The notes under the pieces were generated by a model. The model ran no database searches, was not told the origin of the DNA, and saw nothing but the letters and a program-made list of their open reading frames with translations. From the NCBI GenBank assembly GCA_946965045.2, contig OX337231.1:3844001-3908000 (forward strand): a stretch of 64,000 bases of DNA, read 5' to 3'. The DNA is from Epithemia pelagica. Taxonomy: Eukaryota; Bacillariophyta; Bacillariophyceae; Surirellales; Surirellaceae. Position 1 is the first letter of the stretch; the number at the start of each line of letters is the position of its first letter. Below are positions 30,099 through 41,950 of the stretch, one piece after another. Made by a program: the position numbers and the translations under genes.

Positions 30099-32616
30099 GC
30101 TCCTCCTCCAGGGTTGAATTCGCCAGCACCCGAGACTGGTCGTCGCTCTCCGTTCGGTCCGAATCGTGCATCGGTTAGTACTACAAAGGGCCCTCCTATG
30201 CATGGCTGTTGTTGTTGTTCTTGTTGTTGTTGTTTGTAGTGAGGGTGGTTCTGAACGGTAGACGGGTGTGCAGTACTAGTAGTACTTCAAAAATCGCCGT
30301 ATGTGTGTTGTCAATCCTTCTGGTGTCCTTGATTCTGGTTTCTGCCTGTTTTTTGGTGCAAGAGCCTTTCGACCCGTCGTTTTCGTTTTAGAAACCAAAC
30401 CACCACCACCACCCCATTGTCAGAAGATCCAGATCCGATGGATGGCGAAAAAAAGATCCAGTCCTCTGTTCAACGACCCTAATGCGACTCAGAGCGACCC
30501 CCTACGACCCCACACAACCACGTCAAGCGACAAAAAGTCATGTTGTTATGGTGGATGGTGGTTGATGAGTTTTGCATAGAAGAAGACGAATACTCCTAAT
30601 AGAATTTGGAATTAGTACTAGTCGTCTACGAGTACGACTAGTACGAGTATTTGGCTGAGTCATAATTCATAAGTCATAAGTCTGAAGTCGATGGAGTATG
30701 ATTGTTATTGGAACGGACACTCTATTGTATACACCAAACCCTCTACGACGAAGTAGTAATACTTGACTGGTAGGGTATCAGTATCATGGATGGTCACCCC
30801 CTCTTCAGATTCTGTTTGGAGGCCACTCCTAAGGGCAACCAGCACAGCCAACAGAGCATTCGTTCCATTCCCCCCTTTTCAGGTAAAGTCACCCCCAAGT
30901 ACATGATGTGGCTCCGAATGGTTCGGGACTGTCATGGGATGGACTTGAACTAGAAACGCGAACCATTCGGCTCACCTATCAAGGAGTCGGCTACTCGTAC
31001 TCATAACTCGTACTTCGACTGGATTCTGGATTCAGGATTAAAGCTTCTTGACGCGTCAAGTCAAAGATCACGTCTCAGGTCTTTTCGTCAGGACGACAAG
31101 CCCATGTAGCAAAAGATGATGAGCTAGATAGTCTAGTAGAAGCTGCTCTTGTCCTTTCCAAAGTCATCACAACTCATTCTCTACTCTAGAGGTAGGTAAT
31201 CCTAGAGAGAAGTGTCATCCCATTTCAAATGGACTCTCTTCTCTACTAGCTCTACTAGAGAGGAGCAACTACTGTCATGATAGTAAAATTTCGTCATGTG
31301 TCAAAACGTGAATTGCGTCCCAACAAAGAATCTCCCTAAAATCGAACGAAAAAGCCAAGAAGACGGAGCGAACAAGAATGGAAGGTGTTCGCCGGTTGGT
31401 AAAATCTGTCCAATACGAGTAACTCCCAACATCTCATCTATCATCTTCTATCTCTCGTTCGAGTCCCATTTCGCAAGCATCTCTCCTTCAGTCTCACACG
31501 CACAATGAGTCGTTCCCGTGAGAGAATCTCGGCATTTTTGAAAATGTCAGCGGACGAGAACTTCAACCCATGTGCCCTTTCAACGAGGAATGTCGAGGAC
31601 ATGTCTAGATCGATTCCCGTTTGGGTAGTCATGATTTTTTAAAAGACTAATCTTGGATCCTAAATCCCAAGTCTTTTCCATCGCCGATAACTATTACTCC
31701 TATTCCTCTAGCTAGCTGGGTATCTAGGAGAAGGGCCTGCAGAGAGTGTGTGTGGCGCTAGCTACCTCTCTCGAGAGAGTTAGAGGAGTAGGCGCTCAAG
31801 TCGACGGTCAATGGCGACTTTTACCGAGAGTGATTTCGATCCATTCCTTCCATCTGTGGAGCATGTCCTCTCATTCCTCGGACTCCTTCTCATTTACACC
31901 TCATATTCTTTGGAATGACTATACTTTGAATATTGTGAGACTCATTCATCTTGGAGCGCTCGAGAGTTTACAGTCGGAGCAGTTGGAAAAAGTGTTCTTT
32001 TTCTCTCCGATTCTCTGCGATAGTACGTGTGGTTCTGAGTAATTGGAAGGCGGTCGCTCGCGTGGTTTCTCGTGGGTGTGTGTTGCTCTTGTTTTTTTCG
32101 GTTTGCCACCGCGGTCCGCGGTGTCTCTCACGCCCATTTACATTCACAGCCCAACACAAATCCACAGTTGCTCCAAAGACACCCACAAAACGACACCACA
32201 ACAAGAGAAAGAGAGTTGCGTTTGGAAGGGTCGTTCTTGGTGTTGGTTGGTGTCTGTGCCTGTGCATCTCCTTGTGTTTGTCTTTTTGTTTGGATCAAAC
32301 AAGAGAGAGAGAGAGTCTCCTCATTCTCTCGATTTCTATATATATATATATTCGTAGAGAGAGAGAATCACGGTATTGTGATTTCGTGGAACGAGATATT
32401 TGATCGAGTGAGAAAAAAAATCGACGACGAGAGAACGAAACGAGAACCCGCCTGTTGGTTGCCACAACAAGAAGAGTCGAGTGAGAAGGAGAACATTGTG
32501 GGTGCTCTTTGTTGTTATTGTAAGCAGTGATTGTTCTTCTTGTTTCAACCACCACAGAACAACCACAACAACAACCACAACAACATTCAAGCACGAGAAT
32601 AGGAGTGTTGGCGGAA
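30099..32616. other. Long intergenic region
   Basis: 30099-30450 is FAD 5' flank (related to 16320-16680). A perfect 12-bp inverted pair, ccgaatggttcg (30914-30925) and cgaaccattcgg (30959-30970), could form a hairpin. A second inverted pair, actagtcgt...acgactagt, lies near 30615-30640. A 45-codon plus frame at 31505-31642 has no support. The last ~500 bp hold a TA/GA microsatellite (about 32320-32365) and look like the 5' UTR of the next gene. Confidence 0.5.
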
Positions 32617-32834
32617 ATGGTAGCAGCCACCATGTCGACTCCTCAACAACAACAAATTGTACCATCCGAAACCAGCACTACAAGTTCCATGGACCGGTCC
32701 TCTTCCAAGCCAACTGCGGCAAGTTCCTCCTCTACAACAACAACAGCCTCGAGTAGTCACAAACAAGGACCGTTGCAACAGCCGGCAAACGTGCCACACA
32801 TGGCGGGCCTTCCGTCGTTTGGTGGTCCAGCCGC

Positions 32835-32901
<67 letters not shown>

Positions 32902-33085
32902 GCGGCCATGTCGTCCTCCATGATGCAGCTCAATCCCAATCTGTGGATGCAACAATTCCTGCAGCAGCAGCAGCAACAACAACAACAAGGACAAGCAGGC
33001 ATGACGAGTACTAGTTCCGATTCTCCCTACATGGTCTTGACCAAGCTACCCGTTCAAGCGACACCCTTTGCGCAACAAAACTTTC

Positions 33086-33116
<31 letters not shown>

Positions 33117-36100
33117 GCAACTGATGCAACAACAGTCGCAAGCGCCACAACCACCACAACCACAAGCAGCACAGTCTGTCTCGAAGCCACACGAGAATTG
33201 GAATTGGGATACGGCCAGCAACAACAACAACAACAATAGTGCTGCAACGGCCAACACCACCACCAACAACAACAACACTCCGAACATGGCCCCTTGGATG
33301 TTGCAACCCACACCCTTTCGACCCGCTCACTCCAACAACAACCAGCAAGCAGCGGGTGGAGACACTAGTTCGGGTTCCTCACAGCAACAGCAGCAAAACC
33401 AGCAACAGCAACAGTCATCCCAGACGAACAACAAGGCTCAGCCGCAAGCAACGCCAGCACAAACTGCTGCCGCTTCCTCTTCGTCATCGTCCACCACTCC
33501 TACTACTACCACACTTCCCCAACATTTGCAATTGTCCGGACCACAACCACAACAACAACAAATGCAGCAAATGCAACAGCTACAACAACAAATTCAACGA
33601 CATCAACAACAATTGCTCCAACTCCAACAAATGCAGCAGCAACAACAAAAGCAGCAGCAGAATCCACAACAGCAGCAAGGGCCGAATAACAACAACAACA
33701 AGACAAGTACCAACACTCCATCTCAACCACAGCAACCATCACAACAACAACCACAAGCTGCCACTGCTACTGCGCCTGCTTCGACCAACATGTTTTCCAA
33801 CAATGCGTGGACCAACACTCCCATGGGAGCCTGGATGAATTCCACCAATTATGCCTTGTCTCGATTAGGAGGATCACAACCACCACCACCTCAAGCGACC
33901 AACAATAACAATAACAACAACAAGAGTAGTACCAACCCCTCGGCCACCACCAATGCCGCGAATAGCAATAACAACTCAAAAGGCACGTCCTCTAGCACCA
34001 TGACACCCTTTGAACAAGGCTTTGCGGCCGCAGCCTCGTCGTTTCGAGCATCCTTACTGGCCGCAGCGGCAAACAACAGCAACAACAATTCTTCCGCATC
34101 ACCCGGCAACAACACGGCTGTGGCAGCGGCGGCCTTTCAACAACAATTGAAGCAGTTTCAACAACAGCAACAGACTCAGCAACCGGTACGTACCTTTTCA
34201 CGACGGATACTCTGTCGATGCTTTCTCCTTGCTCACTTTGTTCGTTTGTGCCCCTGTGCTTTGGTGATGGTCTGCCGTGGTTGATTTCGTGTGAATACTG
34301 TACAGTCCGTGCAGTCTTCCATGACTCCCAACCCGGTGACCAGCAGTTCGTCCAACCAACCACAACCACAGCAGGGAACTGTGGAGACCAACAACACCGA
34401 CAATGTAAATGCCGACAATGACGACGACGATGATGATGATGATTGGTTGTCCAATATTGCACCAACACCGCTGTCGGAAATGGTCAATTTAATGGCCGAG
34501 TCTCAGTCTCCTTCACCAGTTCCTCTAAGTGCCTTGAACACTAGCAACAACAACAACGACTCTTCTGGTCCCTCCATGGTACCCTCATCGCTGGATGCAT
34601 CAAAACCAATGCTCCCGACCACAACACCAACCATGTCATCCTCCTCTCCCGTACCGTCGTTGGGGACCAATCCTTTGGGTATGACGGCCATGACAGCCGA
34701 CGGTACGACACGAACCACCAGTGCTCCTGCACCAGGCAGCAACAACAACACAAACAATCTAAACAATGCCAATGCACTGGCCGCTCTCAAGGAACAACAA
34801 CGATCTATGTTAATGATGCAACATCAACAACGTCAGCAACAACAACAACATTCGTCTTCTTCGAGAGGAATGAGCAGTCATCAACAACCCAATTTGATGG
34901 ATCCCGACATTTTGTCCTTGCAACTCCGAATGTTGCAACAATCGCAACTGCAAAATCAATCGACGCAGCCAATGCAACAACAACAACAACAGTCGCAGAC
35001 ACCACGATTGGCACAACAACAACAGCAGCAGCAGCAGCAACAACGTCACCCTGGCCAACCATTGCCCTTTCCGAAACTTCAGCAACAAGTGCAGCAAGCG
35101 CAACAGCAGCTGCAACAACAGCAGCAACAACAGGCAAACGCTACAGGTACTACTACTACTAGTAATACTACACAGGGAGGCAACTCGACTGTTGCGGCCA
35201 TGCCAGGGTTGTTATCTTCGACCTTTCCGGGTGCTGGATTTGGGGTCACTCCAGGATTGATGCAGCAACCACAGCAGTCATCGTCTCAAGCGGCCAGTGT
35301 TCCGTCGTTGGTCACTTCTTCGCAAGCTCCTGCTACAAGCTCCAATACCGGTGCCACGACAATGGTAGCGCCGGGTCAAACCGCACAACAGCAACAACAA
35401 CCACAACCCTTTTTGTTGCCAAGCACCATGATGCCACCTTCGGTTCTAGCATCCGTGTGTGGTTCCGGAAGCCCCATCCATCGCAAGAAACGACCCAATC
35501 CATCGACGGCATCCTCTCCATCCCACGACAAGGGCCTGTCGGCCAGCGACAATAAGTCTGGGAACAATACAAATAAGGAAGCCAAACTATCGGGTAGCCG
35601 TACCAGCAGTCCCACAAGAAAAAGTGCCTTCTCGGATGTGAAACCTCAAGAGTATGTGAATCGGATCTTGCAGGAACGCGGATACGGAGAAGCATTGGAA
35701 GTACGTATTTCGGCCGACAAGGCTGGTTATGACACGACTCCCAGTCCCTTGCAATTGGCGAGTTTTGGTACCGAACTCGTCAAGGCGGTCCATACCTCGG
35801 ATGTTCAAAAATTGGGGGAGTTGCTCTCGTGTGGTTTATCGCCCAACCCCTGCAATCAATTTCGCGACTCGGTAGTGGATTTGGTGTGCAAACGAGGCAA
35901 TGAAGCCGTCTTTGCCTGTTTGGTAGAACATGGATGCAATTTGCGCGTCTGCGATGGCTTTGGTCGGACGCCCTTGCATCATTGTTGTTGGGCCAGTGAC
36001 TTTTCGGCCGAAATTGCCAAGACGATTATTGATCGGGATTGGCAACAATTGTTTATGGAAGACAAGCGGGGTCAAACACCATTGGAGTACGTTCGTGAGA

Positions 36101-36339
36101 GTCGGGCGGGAGAATGGATCACCTTTTTGGAAACGCATTGCGATGAGTTTTGGCCCGTGGGTGGACAACCACCGGTTGTCGTCAAGAGTTTGAAGGAAGA
36201 ACGGGCCGATGGCGCCTTGCCGGATCCGGATGTGTGTCTTCCCGTCCCCCTGGCGGCAGCCGTGTCGGCGGGCAAGGTCACACCCGAACAAGTGCGGGGA
36301 ATAACCGAAGAGGAACAACAAACCTTTGTCAATGGATGA
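32617..36339 (+). CDS. Q/N-rich protein with C-terminal ankyrin-type repeats
   Basis: Proposed exons 32617-34185 and 34306-36339 (intron 120 nt, GTACGT...TGTACAG, phase 0), giving 1200 aa. An ATG at 32632 is an equally good start. Residues 1-950 are prion-like, dominated by Q, N, S and P, with a pure 22-CAA run and several shorter Q runs, plus a D8 acidic patch (DNDDDDDDDDW) soon after the intron. The final ~220 residues are ordered: a short motif (QEYVNRILQERGYGEALEV), then ankyrin-like helices (about 1004-1131) including DGFGRTPLHHCCWA and DKRGQTPLEYVRE. Ankyrin domains bind partner proteins; Q-rich partners are common in transcriptional or RNA-granule factors, so a regulatory role is possible but not shown. 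Single copy in the window. Confidence 0.8.
32836..32901 (+). repeat. Pure (CAA)22 polyglutamine tract
   Basis: Twenty-two uninterrupted CAA codons in frame. Purity suggests active length variation. The antisense frames over this tract are leucine/cysteine runs and are not genes. Confidence 0.95.
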
Positions 36340-37643
36340 ATATACTAGTAAAGATTCCTCCTCTTGGTTGTCTTGCTTGCAGTCGTTCACGGATTTGCAA
36401 AGACAAGCCGTTTCTCGTTCACCAAGACACGACTCTATCGTTACATTCATCTTTCGCACCCGTTGGGTTGTCGTACGCCAATGTTCCAAATTGCAGGACC
36501 ACAGGTTGTTTGCATATACGTGCATATATATATGTACAAAGGTACTCGTACAAAGAAAACGGAGGGCACCCACCTTGCGAATCATCCGACCGTCGAAACC
36601 GGAATCTATAATACATCTATAGAAAGAGGCATGCATGGCTTCGGTCTGCGTAGATATTTTCGATTCGAAATCCTTCTTGACTCCAAACCGACGATCCACC
36701 ATCGCGTATAGGCAATCCTGACGAAGCGAGGTTCGTTTGGGTGGGATTCTTCCAGTGTTGGAGTCTTGGGATATACAAGGTCCTTTGCAGGCACACCTTC
36801 ACTGCTGGCATTAGCCTCTCTCGCGCGACTGTTTTGCGGGCTCTCTCGTGTTGTGGGGACTCTTGCCGGGTTATAGAATGGTGAGAGGAACAACAACTAG
36901 CATACCATCCTACGGTAGTATTCTTCTTCTTTTTCTCGGACCATCCGCACATAACGAAATGGAGTATGAAAGTCACCACAACAACAACAACCGGATGATT
37001 CTGGATTGGATCTCTTGCCTCTAGAACTGTCATGAGGTGCCGTACGCTTGGTGATGATCTGTGTGTGTATTTGTGCGAAACGTGAGAAAACCAGTCCCCC
37101 CCGGCGTGCAAAGATGTACATGCTCGATCGGATGTCGCGAGCCAGGAGGCTTTTGCATGTGTTCAATCGCGCATTTCACTGGACAAAGGTCCCGGTTGAA
37201 GTGTGTAGCATTGTGTACTGAAGGACGATTAAACAACAAGTAGCTTCCGAGCCGTTCCTACACTTTACTCTATACAAACTACTGAGACGCATGTCTCATT
37301 GAGGACTTACTTAAGTAGACCCGACTGACCGGGCGCTGCACCAAGAAATTCCATGTCCATCCAAACGTTCGATGTGGATTTTTTGGGTATGTTTGTTTCC
37401 ATAATAATTTTCGACAACGTCGATCGAAGAGAAGCCTTTGGTTGATCTTCATCGACAGAGAGAGCAAAGGTCGCATCGCAAAGGGACTGTGCGATACAAA
37501 AGTGAAAGAGTACGAGCATTGCAGGGAGAACGAAGAAGAAGAAAGAGCAGCAAAGCTTTGCGTCTCAACCAGAGAAAACCGTCACGAAAAATATCCAACT
37601 CACGGCTACTCTCGACTCTGTTCGATTCATTATCATCATTATC
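36340..37643. other. Intergenic, no supported gene
   Basis: Open frames on both strands here are short and lack domains; the longest minus frame (35836-36702) is mostly antisense to the ankyrin exon. The region just before 37644 is probably the TLDc 5' UTR. Confidence 0.5.
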
Positions 37644-39458
37644 ATGACTGCCACCGCCGTGGAATCCTCCACAATGGCAGTTCCTCAACCGCCCTCACCG
37701 TCTCGAACGGCCAAACAACGATGGACGCTGTTGCGGACCGTGACACGTGCCCAAACCTTCTTTCGACGATCCTTGCGATCGGAAGAACACGCCTTGTTGG
37801 AGCAACTTACCAATCTTGAGTTGAATGATGATAAGAATGACGACACCAAGGACATGCTGCCACCAGAAACAACCCGCAAGGATGCACCACAAGGCGACCT
37901 ACCAACACAACAAGACTGTGAATATCGACAACGCTTGTCTCAAGTCTTGGAAGAAACTTCGCTGCCTGCGTTGGAAGCTTCGTATTTGCGCAAATTGATT
38001 GCCTCCAACAAAGTGTCGTCGGCCACCGTGGACCAAGCGCGTCGATCCATTGTCTTGCAACAGCAACACCACCAACAAGTGGCTCTCTCCCACTTGTATT
38101 GCAGTACACTGGACGAAGAAGACGACGACGAAGACGAACAAGAGGAAGGAACGGCTTTGGACAAGGAGGATGAAAAGGAAACCAAAGAGGACGACGACGC
38201 CATGGCGCCACCTGCCACCCGAACCTCCTTGTCATCGTCCTCATCAAAGAACCATGGCTTTCGCCAACAACTATGGGATCCGGCCTTGGTTCTTTCTCCG
38301 AGCCGTCGTCGTCGTCTCCATCTTCAGGGAACATCATCACAGCAAGCATCCCAATCCTCCTTGGTTCTTGCGGCCGACGACACTCCAAAGGACACTGCCC
38401 ATGAGAATTCCAAACAACAAACTCATCATCATGACGATGATGATGATGACAAGAGCGACATCTTTTTTGGTTTGGTCTCCTCGTCTCCCATGCCAGACTG
38501 CTCTTCCATGCTCTTGGATCTGTGTGCTGGGACAACACCCTCAGACCTGGACAAGAATGCAACCACCACCAATGACACATCAGTCTTAACGACAGGGGAC
38601 CCGTCACAACACACCACCAAGGCAGTACCAGTCAAGCCGGACAATGACAATGATGAGGAAAACATCCAGTATACCATTTTGGGACGAGACGAGGCCTGTG
38701 ATCCGGCCGTCTTGACGCCACCTATCATGTACATGTTGCGATCTCGATTGCCGACTGTGATTAAGCACGATAATTTTTGGCTCAAGTATTCGTTGGTGAG
38801 GGATGGTGACTCGATGCGTCGACTGGTCCATGCCTTGCGAAATTCGACCCGAACCATTGTAGCGGTGGAAACGACGACGGGTCATGTTCTGGGGGCCTTT
38901 TGCAGTTCGCCGTGGACACCTCGGGGGACCACCTTTTTTGGGAGTGGCGAAGCCTTTGTCTGGCGCTTGACGCAGTCGCGAGATACCCCGTGCCAAACGT
39001 TGGACGAACAAGTGGATCTCGAACAAGACGTGCAAATCTTTGGCTGGAGTGGCCGGAATCGCAATGTCCAACGATTGGAACGTCCCGATGCTCCCATGAT
39101 TTTGGGTGGAGGAGACAATGAACAACAAGAACAAGATTCACAACAAGAAGAGTCACCAACGAAATCATCCATCAACAATAAGGAGGAATCCGTCTTCGTG
39201 ACCGCTTTATCAAGCACGCTCGAGTTTGGTTCGGCTCTTGTCTTGTCGTCCGACTTGGCCACGGGCTATACCCATGCCTGTCATACCTTTACGAGTCCCC
39301 GTCTGGTTCCTGACACTAACAACAACGATCAGGAAACCTTTGACATTGCCAATGTCGAAGTGTGGACCTTGACACCGGTGGATACCGTCGAACAAGCCGA
39401 AACGGTCGAATTGGGACGACGGTTCATTTTTGATCAAGGATCCTTTTTGGAACAATAA
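37644..39458 (+). CDS. TLDc-domain protein
   Basis: 604 aa from the ATG at 37644. The N-terminal ~340 residues are charged and low complexity, with a basic start (TAKQRWTLLRTVTRAQTFFRRSLR) and a conserved-looking helix, LEETSLPALEASYLRKLIAS (about 103-122). From about residue 350 to the end is a TLDc domain: LRSRLPTVIKHDNFWLKYSLVRDGDSMRRLVHAL, then IVAVETTTGHVLGAFCSSPW, GTTFFGSGEAFVWRL, LILGGGD-like, SALVLSSDLATGYTHACHTF and a FDIANVEVWTL end. TLDc proteins (OXR1/NCOA7 family) are linked to oxidative-stress protection and V-ATPase binding in animals and yeast; that role here is by analogy. An N-/C-terminal fragment pair of this gene lies inverted at 24420-25030. Confidence 0.85.
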   Translation: MTATAVESSTMAVPQPPSPSRTAKQRWTLLRTVTRAQTFFRRSLRSEEHALLEQLTNLELNDDKNDDTKDMLPPETTRKDAPQGDLPTQQDCEYRQRLSQVLEETSLPALEASYLRKLIASNKVSSATVDQARRSIVLQQQHHQQVALSHLYCSTLDEEDDDEDEQEEGTALDKEDEKETKEDDDAMAPPATRTSLSSSSSKNHGFRQQLWDPALVLSPSRRRRLHLQGTSSQQASQSSLVLAADDTPKDTAHENSKQQTHHHDDDDDDKSDIFFGLVSSSPMPDCSSMLLDLCAGTTPSDLDKNATTTNDTSVLTTGDPSQHTTKAVPVKPDNDNDEENIQYTILGRDEACDPAVLTPPIMYMLRSRLPTVIKHDNFWLKYSLVRDGDSMRRLVHALRNSTRTIVAVETTTGHVLGAFCSSPWTPRGTTFFGSGEAFVWRLTQSRDTPCQTLDEQVDLEQDVQIFGWSGRNRNVQRLERPDAPMILGGGDNEQQEQDSQQEESPTKSSINNKEESVFVTALSSTLEFGSALVLSSDLATGYTHACHTFTSPRLVPDTNNNDQETFDIANVEVWTLTPVDTVEQAETVELGRRFIFDQGSFLEQ

Positions 39459-40308
39459 TGAGCAGTACACAAAAGTACGTCCCGAACACTTTCTGTTGTG
39501 GATCACCCACCCACACAAAGCAGTCGGTGTTTTATCATGTGTGCCGAAAAGGATTGTGACTTGACTTGGTGTTGTTGTGACCTCGGTCGGAAAGGAACCT
39601 GTAACTCTACGATAGTGCTGTATTCTTGCTACAAGAGAACTCTCTCTGTTTGTGTCCAATGCTACAAAGAACTCACTCGATGCGGAGTTGGTGGATCCAT
39701 CGCACAATACTCTGGAGCAGGAGAGAGGCACTCACCGACACACAAAGGTCTCATTTCTTCTGTTGGCTTTGTCTATGGACGACGAATACATGGGGTAGAT
39801 GTGTTCGTGTTTCGATTCGGACGCAACCGTCCGACGACTGACCGCGCTTCGCGCTCGCGCGGCATCCACAACGCGTGACTGAAATGGACGGATTCGGATT
39901 GACCAAAAGTTTTCATGTGAACCACACAGCCTCGGACGCAGCTTCAACGGCCAACTTGATGATCAAAGAAAGGCACTCGTGTTCTTTCCTCCACAGGTCC
40001 GTTGGTTGCCTCTTCGAACCATGGCAAACAGACACCAACGAAATCTCACCTTAACTGTGGCTACTACCTATTACTAGAGCGGACCCATGCGGGAGAGCAC
40101 TCACGAACAAACAAAGGACTATTGTTTCTTCTGTTGTCTATCTATGGAAGACGAATACATGGCCGTGAAAAGGAAAGTGAACGATGGGGTAGATGTGCTA
40201 GTGTTTGGATTGGGTGCCTATCTATGAAAGACGAATACATGGCCGTGAAAAGGAAAGTGAACGATGGGGTAGATGTGCTAGTGTTTGGATTGGGTGAGCA
40301 CCTCCACA
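39459..40308. other. Duplicated promoter region of HA gene E
   Basis: About 39730-40060 resembles 40100-40450, including a copy of the HA upstream motif (39871-39926) and a decayed start of exon 1 ('ccacaggtccgttggttgcc', then 'accatggcaaa' near 40020). A further 80-bp tandem repeat ('gacgaatacatggccgtgaa...gtgtttggattgggtg') occurs at 40141-40220 and 40221-40296. Confidence 0.65.
39871..39926 (+). promoter_or_regulatory. Orphan copy of the HA upstream motif
   Basis: It reads GTGACTGAAATGGACGGATT then CGGATTGACCAAAAG then TTTTCATGTGAACCAC. It is followed only by a broken exon-1 remnant, so it is probably a duplication leftover. Confidence 0.5.
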
Positions 40309-40363
40309 ACGCGTGACTGAAATGGACGGATTCGGACTGACGAAGTTTTCATGTGAACCACAG
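40309..40363 (+). promoter_or_regulatory. Shared HA-gene upstream motif (gene E copy)
   Basis: It reads GTGACTGAAATGGACGGATT then CGGACTGACGAAGTT then TTCATGTGAACCAC, ending about 45 bp before the gene E start. Confidence 0.6.
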
Positions 40364-40407
40364 ATGATCCACCAACTCGATGATCCAAGAAAGGCACGGC
40401 GAGTGTC

Positions 40408-41950
40408 ATGTTCTTTTCTCCACAGGTCCGTGGACTTTCTCTTGGAGCTATGGCAAAAAGGCCTGTATGTCATCCAGTTGTTCGCCGGGGCTTTGCTTGC
40501 TTGGTACACCAGCAAAAAGGCCATGGTAGAACCCTCAGAGATCTTCTCTCAAAAATTTGGGTAATGAAGCACAACTGGCCACCAATCCGCCTATTTACCG
40601 CAAAGGCAATTGATGTGGAGGGAGTGAATGCAAAAACTAGTTCAAGTAAGATAATTTTCGATGCGTAAGAGCTTGTCTTGTCCAAAACCAGCAGGACAAC
40701 AACGACAAAGCTCACAAGTTCGTTTGTTTCGATACAACGACGCAGAAACTACAACCAAAAAGTCACAAAATGAGATTCTTTGGGAGACGCGATATCAAGA
40801 ACTGATTGATTTTTGCACAGAGCATGGTCATTGCAGGGTACCAATACGGTACAAGGATAACCTTTCGCTTGGGTGTTGGGTGGGTAGACAGAGACAAGAT
40901 TACCGCAAAAGGAAAGAAGGAAAGGTCAGTCCTATGGCAGACGACCGTATCAATTTGTTGGAAAAGATTGGATTTGTCTGGAATGCACTGGAAAGTACGT
41001 GGATGGCACGATACAACGAACTGAAACAGTTCCAAGAAAGTCATGGACACTGCAATGTCCCTCGAGACTACTCTGCCAATAAGGAGCTGGGTCTATGGGT
41101 GAGTAATCAACGTACACAATACCGACTTCGACAAGAAGGTAATCAATCAAGTACAATGACAAATGAGCGCATTTCTATGTTGGAGGAGATTGGATTTATT
41201 TGGGATGCACAGAAAAGTGCGTGGATGACGCGATACGAGGAATTGATAGAGTTCAAACAACGTCACGGACACTGTAATGTCCCTAGCGATTACTCTGCCA
41301 ATAAGGAGCTGGGTCAGTGGGTGCATACACAACGTAAACAATACCGACTTCTACAAGAAGGCAAACAATCGAGTCAAATGACAAATGAGCGCATTTCTAT
41401 GTTGGAGGAGATTGGATTTATTTGGGATGCACAGGAAAGTGCGTGGATGACGCGATACGAGGAATTGATAGGGTTCAAACAACGTCACGGACACTGCAAT
41501 GTCCCTAGCGATTACTCTGCCAATAAGGGGCTGGGTCAGTGGGTGCATACACAACGTACACAATACCGACTTCAACAAGAAAGTAATCAATCAAGCTCAA
41601 TGACCAATGAGCGCATTTCTATGCTGGAGGAGATTGGATTTGTATGGGACGCATTGGAGGATGCCTGGATGCAGCGATATCAAGAACTGGTAGAATACAA
41701 GAGAAGACGAGGACGATTTCCAAGAATTAAAAAACTCGATCCATCTGCACTGATGAGTTGGATGTTCAACCAGAGAAATCAGCTATTTTGGTGGATGCAA
41801 GGAAATACACCTTGGTCGCTTACAATAGAACGTCTCAAGATGTTGTACGATATTGGATTCTTTGACGAAGACGATCGAGAAGTCTTGGAGTGGGTAAGGA
41901 ACTATCTTGAAAAAAACAACGATGAAATGAACAAAAAGGACGATGGATAA
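40408..41950 (+). CDS. HA gene E: helicase-associated repeat protein with extra C-terminal module
   Basis: Proposed exons 40408-40645 and 40746-41950, intron 100 nt (GTAAGA...GACGCAG), phase 1, 480 aa. An in-frame ATG at 40450 is an alternative start. The presequence (MAKRPVCHPVVRRGF...) ends in RLFTAKA. Four HA repeats are followed by the diverged FWWM/TPWSL module shared with gene C. The intron's 3' half can be read through in frame, but the acceptor YAG|AAACT matches all other HA genes. The first repeat carries KEGKVSPMADDRINLLEKIGF, otherwise found only in gene A, so the first repeat has been exchanged between lineages. Downstream of the TLDc gene on the same strand. Confidence 0.78.

Noticed and set aside
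30940-31010. tRNA-like stretch on the minus strand (TTCAAGTCC)
   Set aside because: T-arm and acceptor stems do not pair; better explained as the loop and arm of the 30914-30970 inverted repeat.
31441-31632. 63-aa minus frame and tRNA-like GTTCGAGTCC on plus
   Set aside because: No cloverleaf can be drawn and the peptide has no features.
32757-33350. Several Cys/Leu/Val-rich minus-strand frames
   Set aside because: Antisense of CAA/CAG/AAC repeats of the Q-rich gene.
35836-36702. 288-aa minus-strand open frame
   Set aside because: Mostly antisense to the conserved ankyrin exon; no recognised domain.
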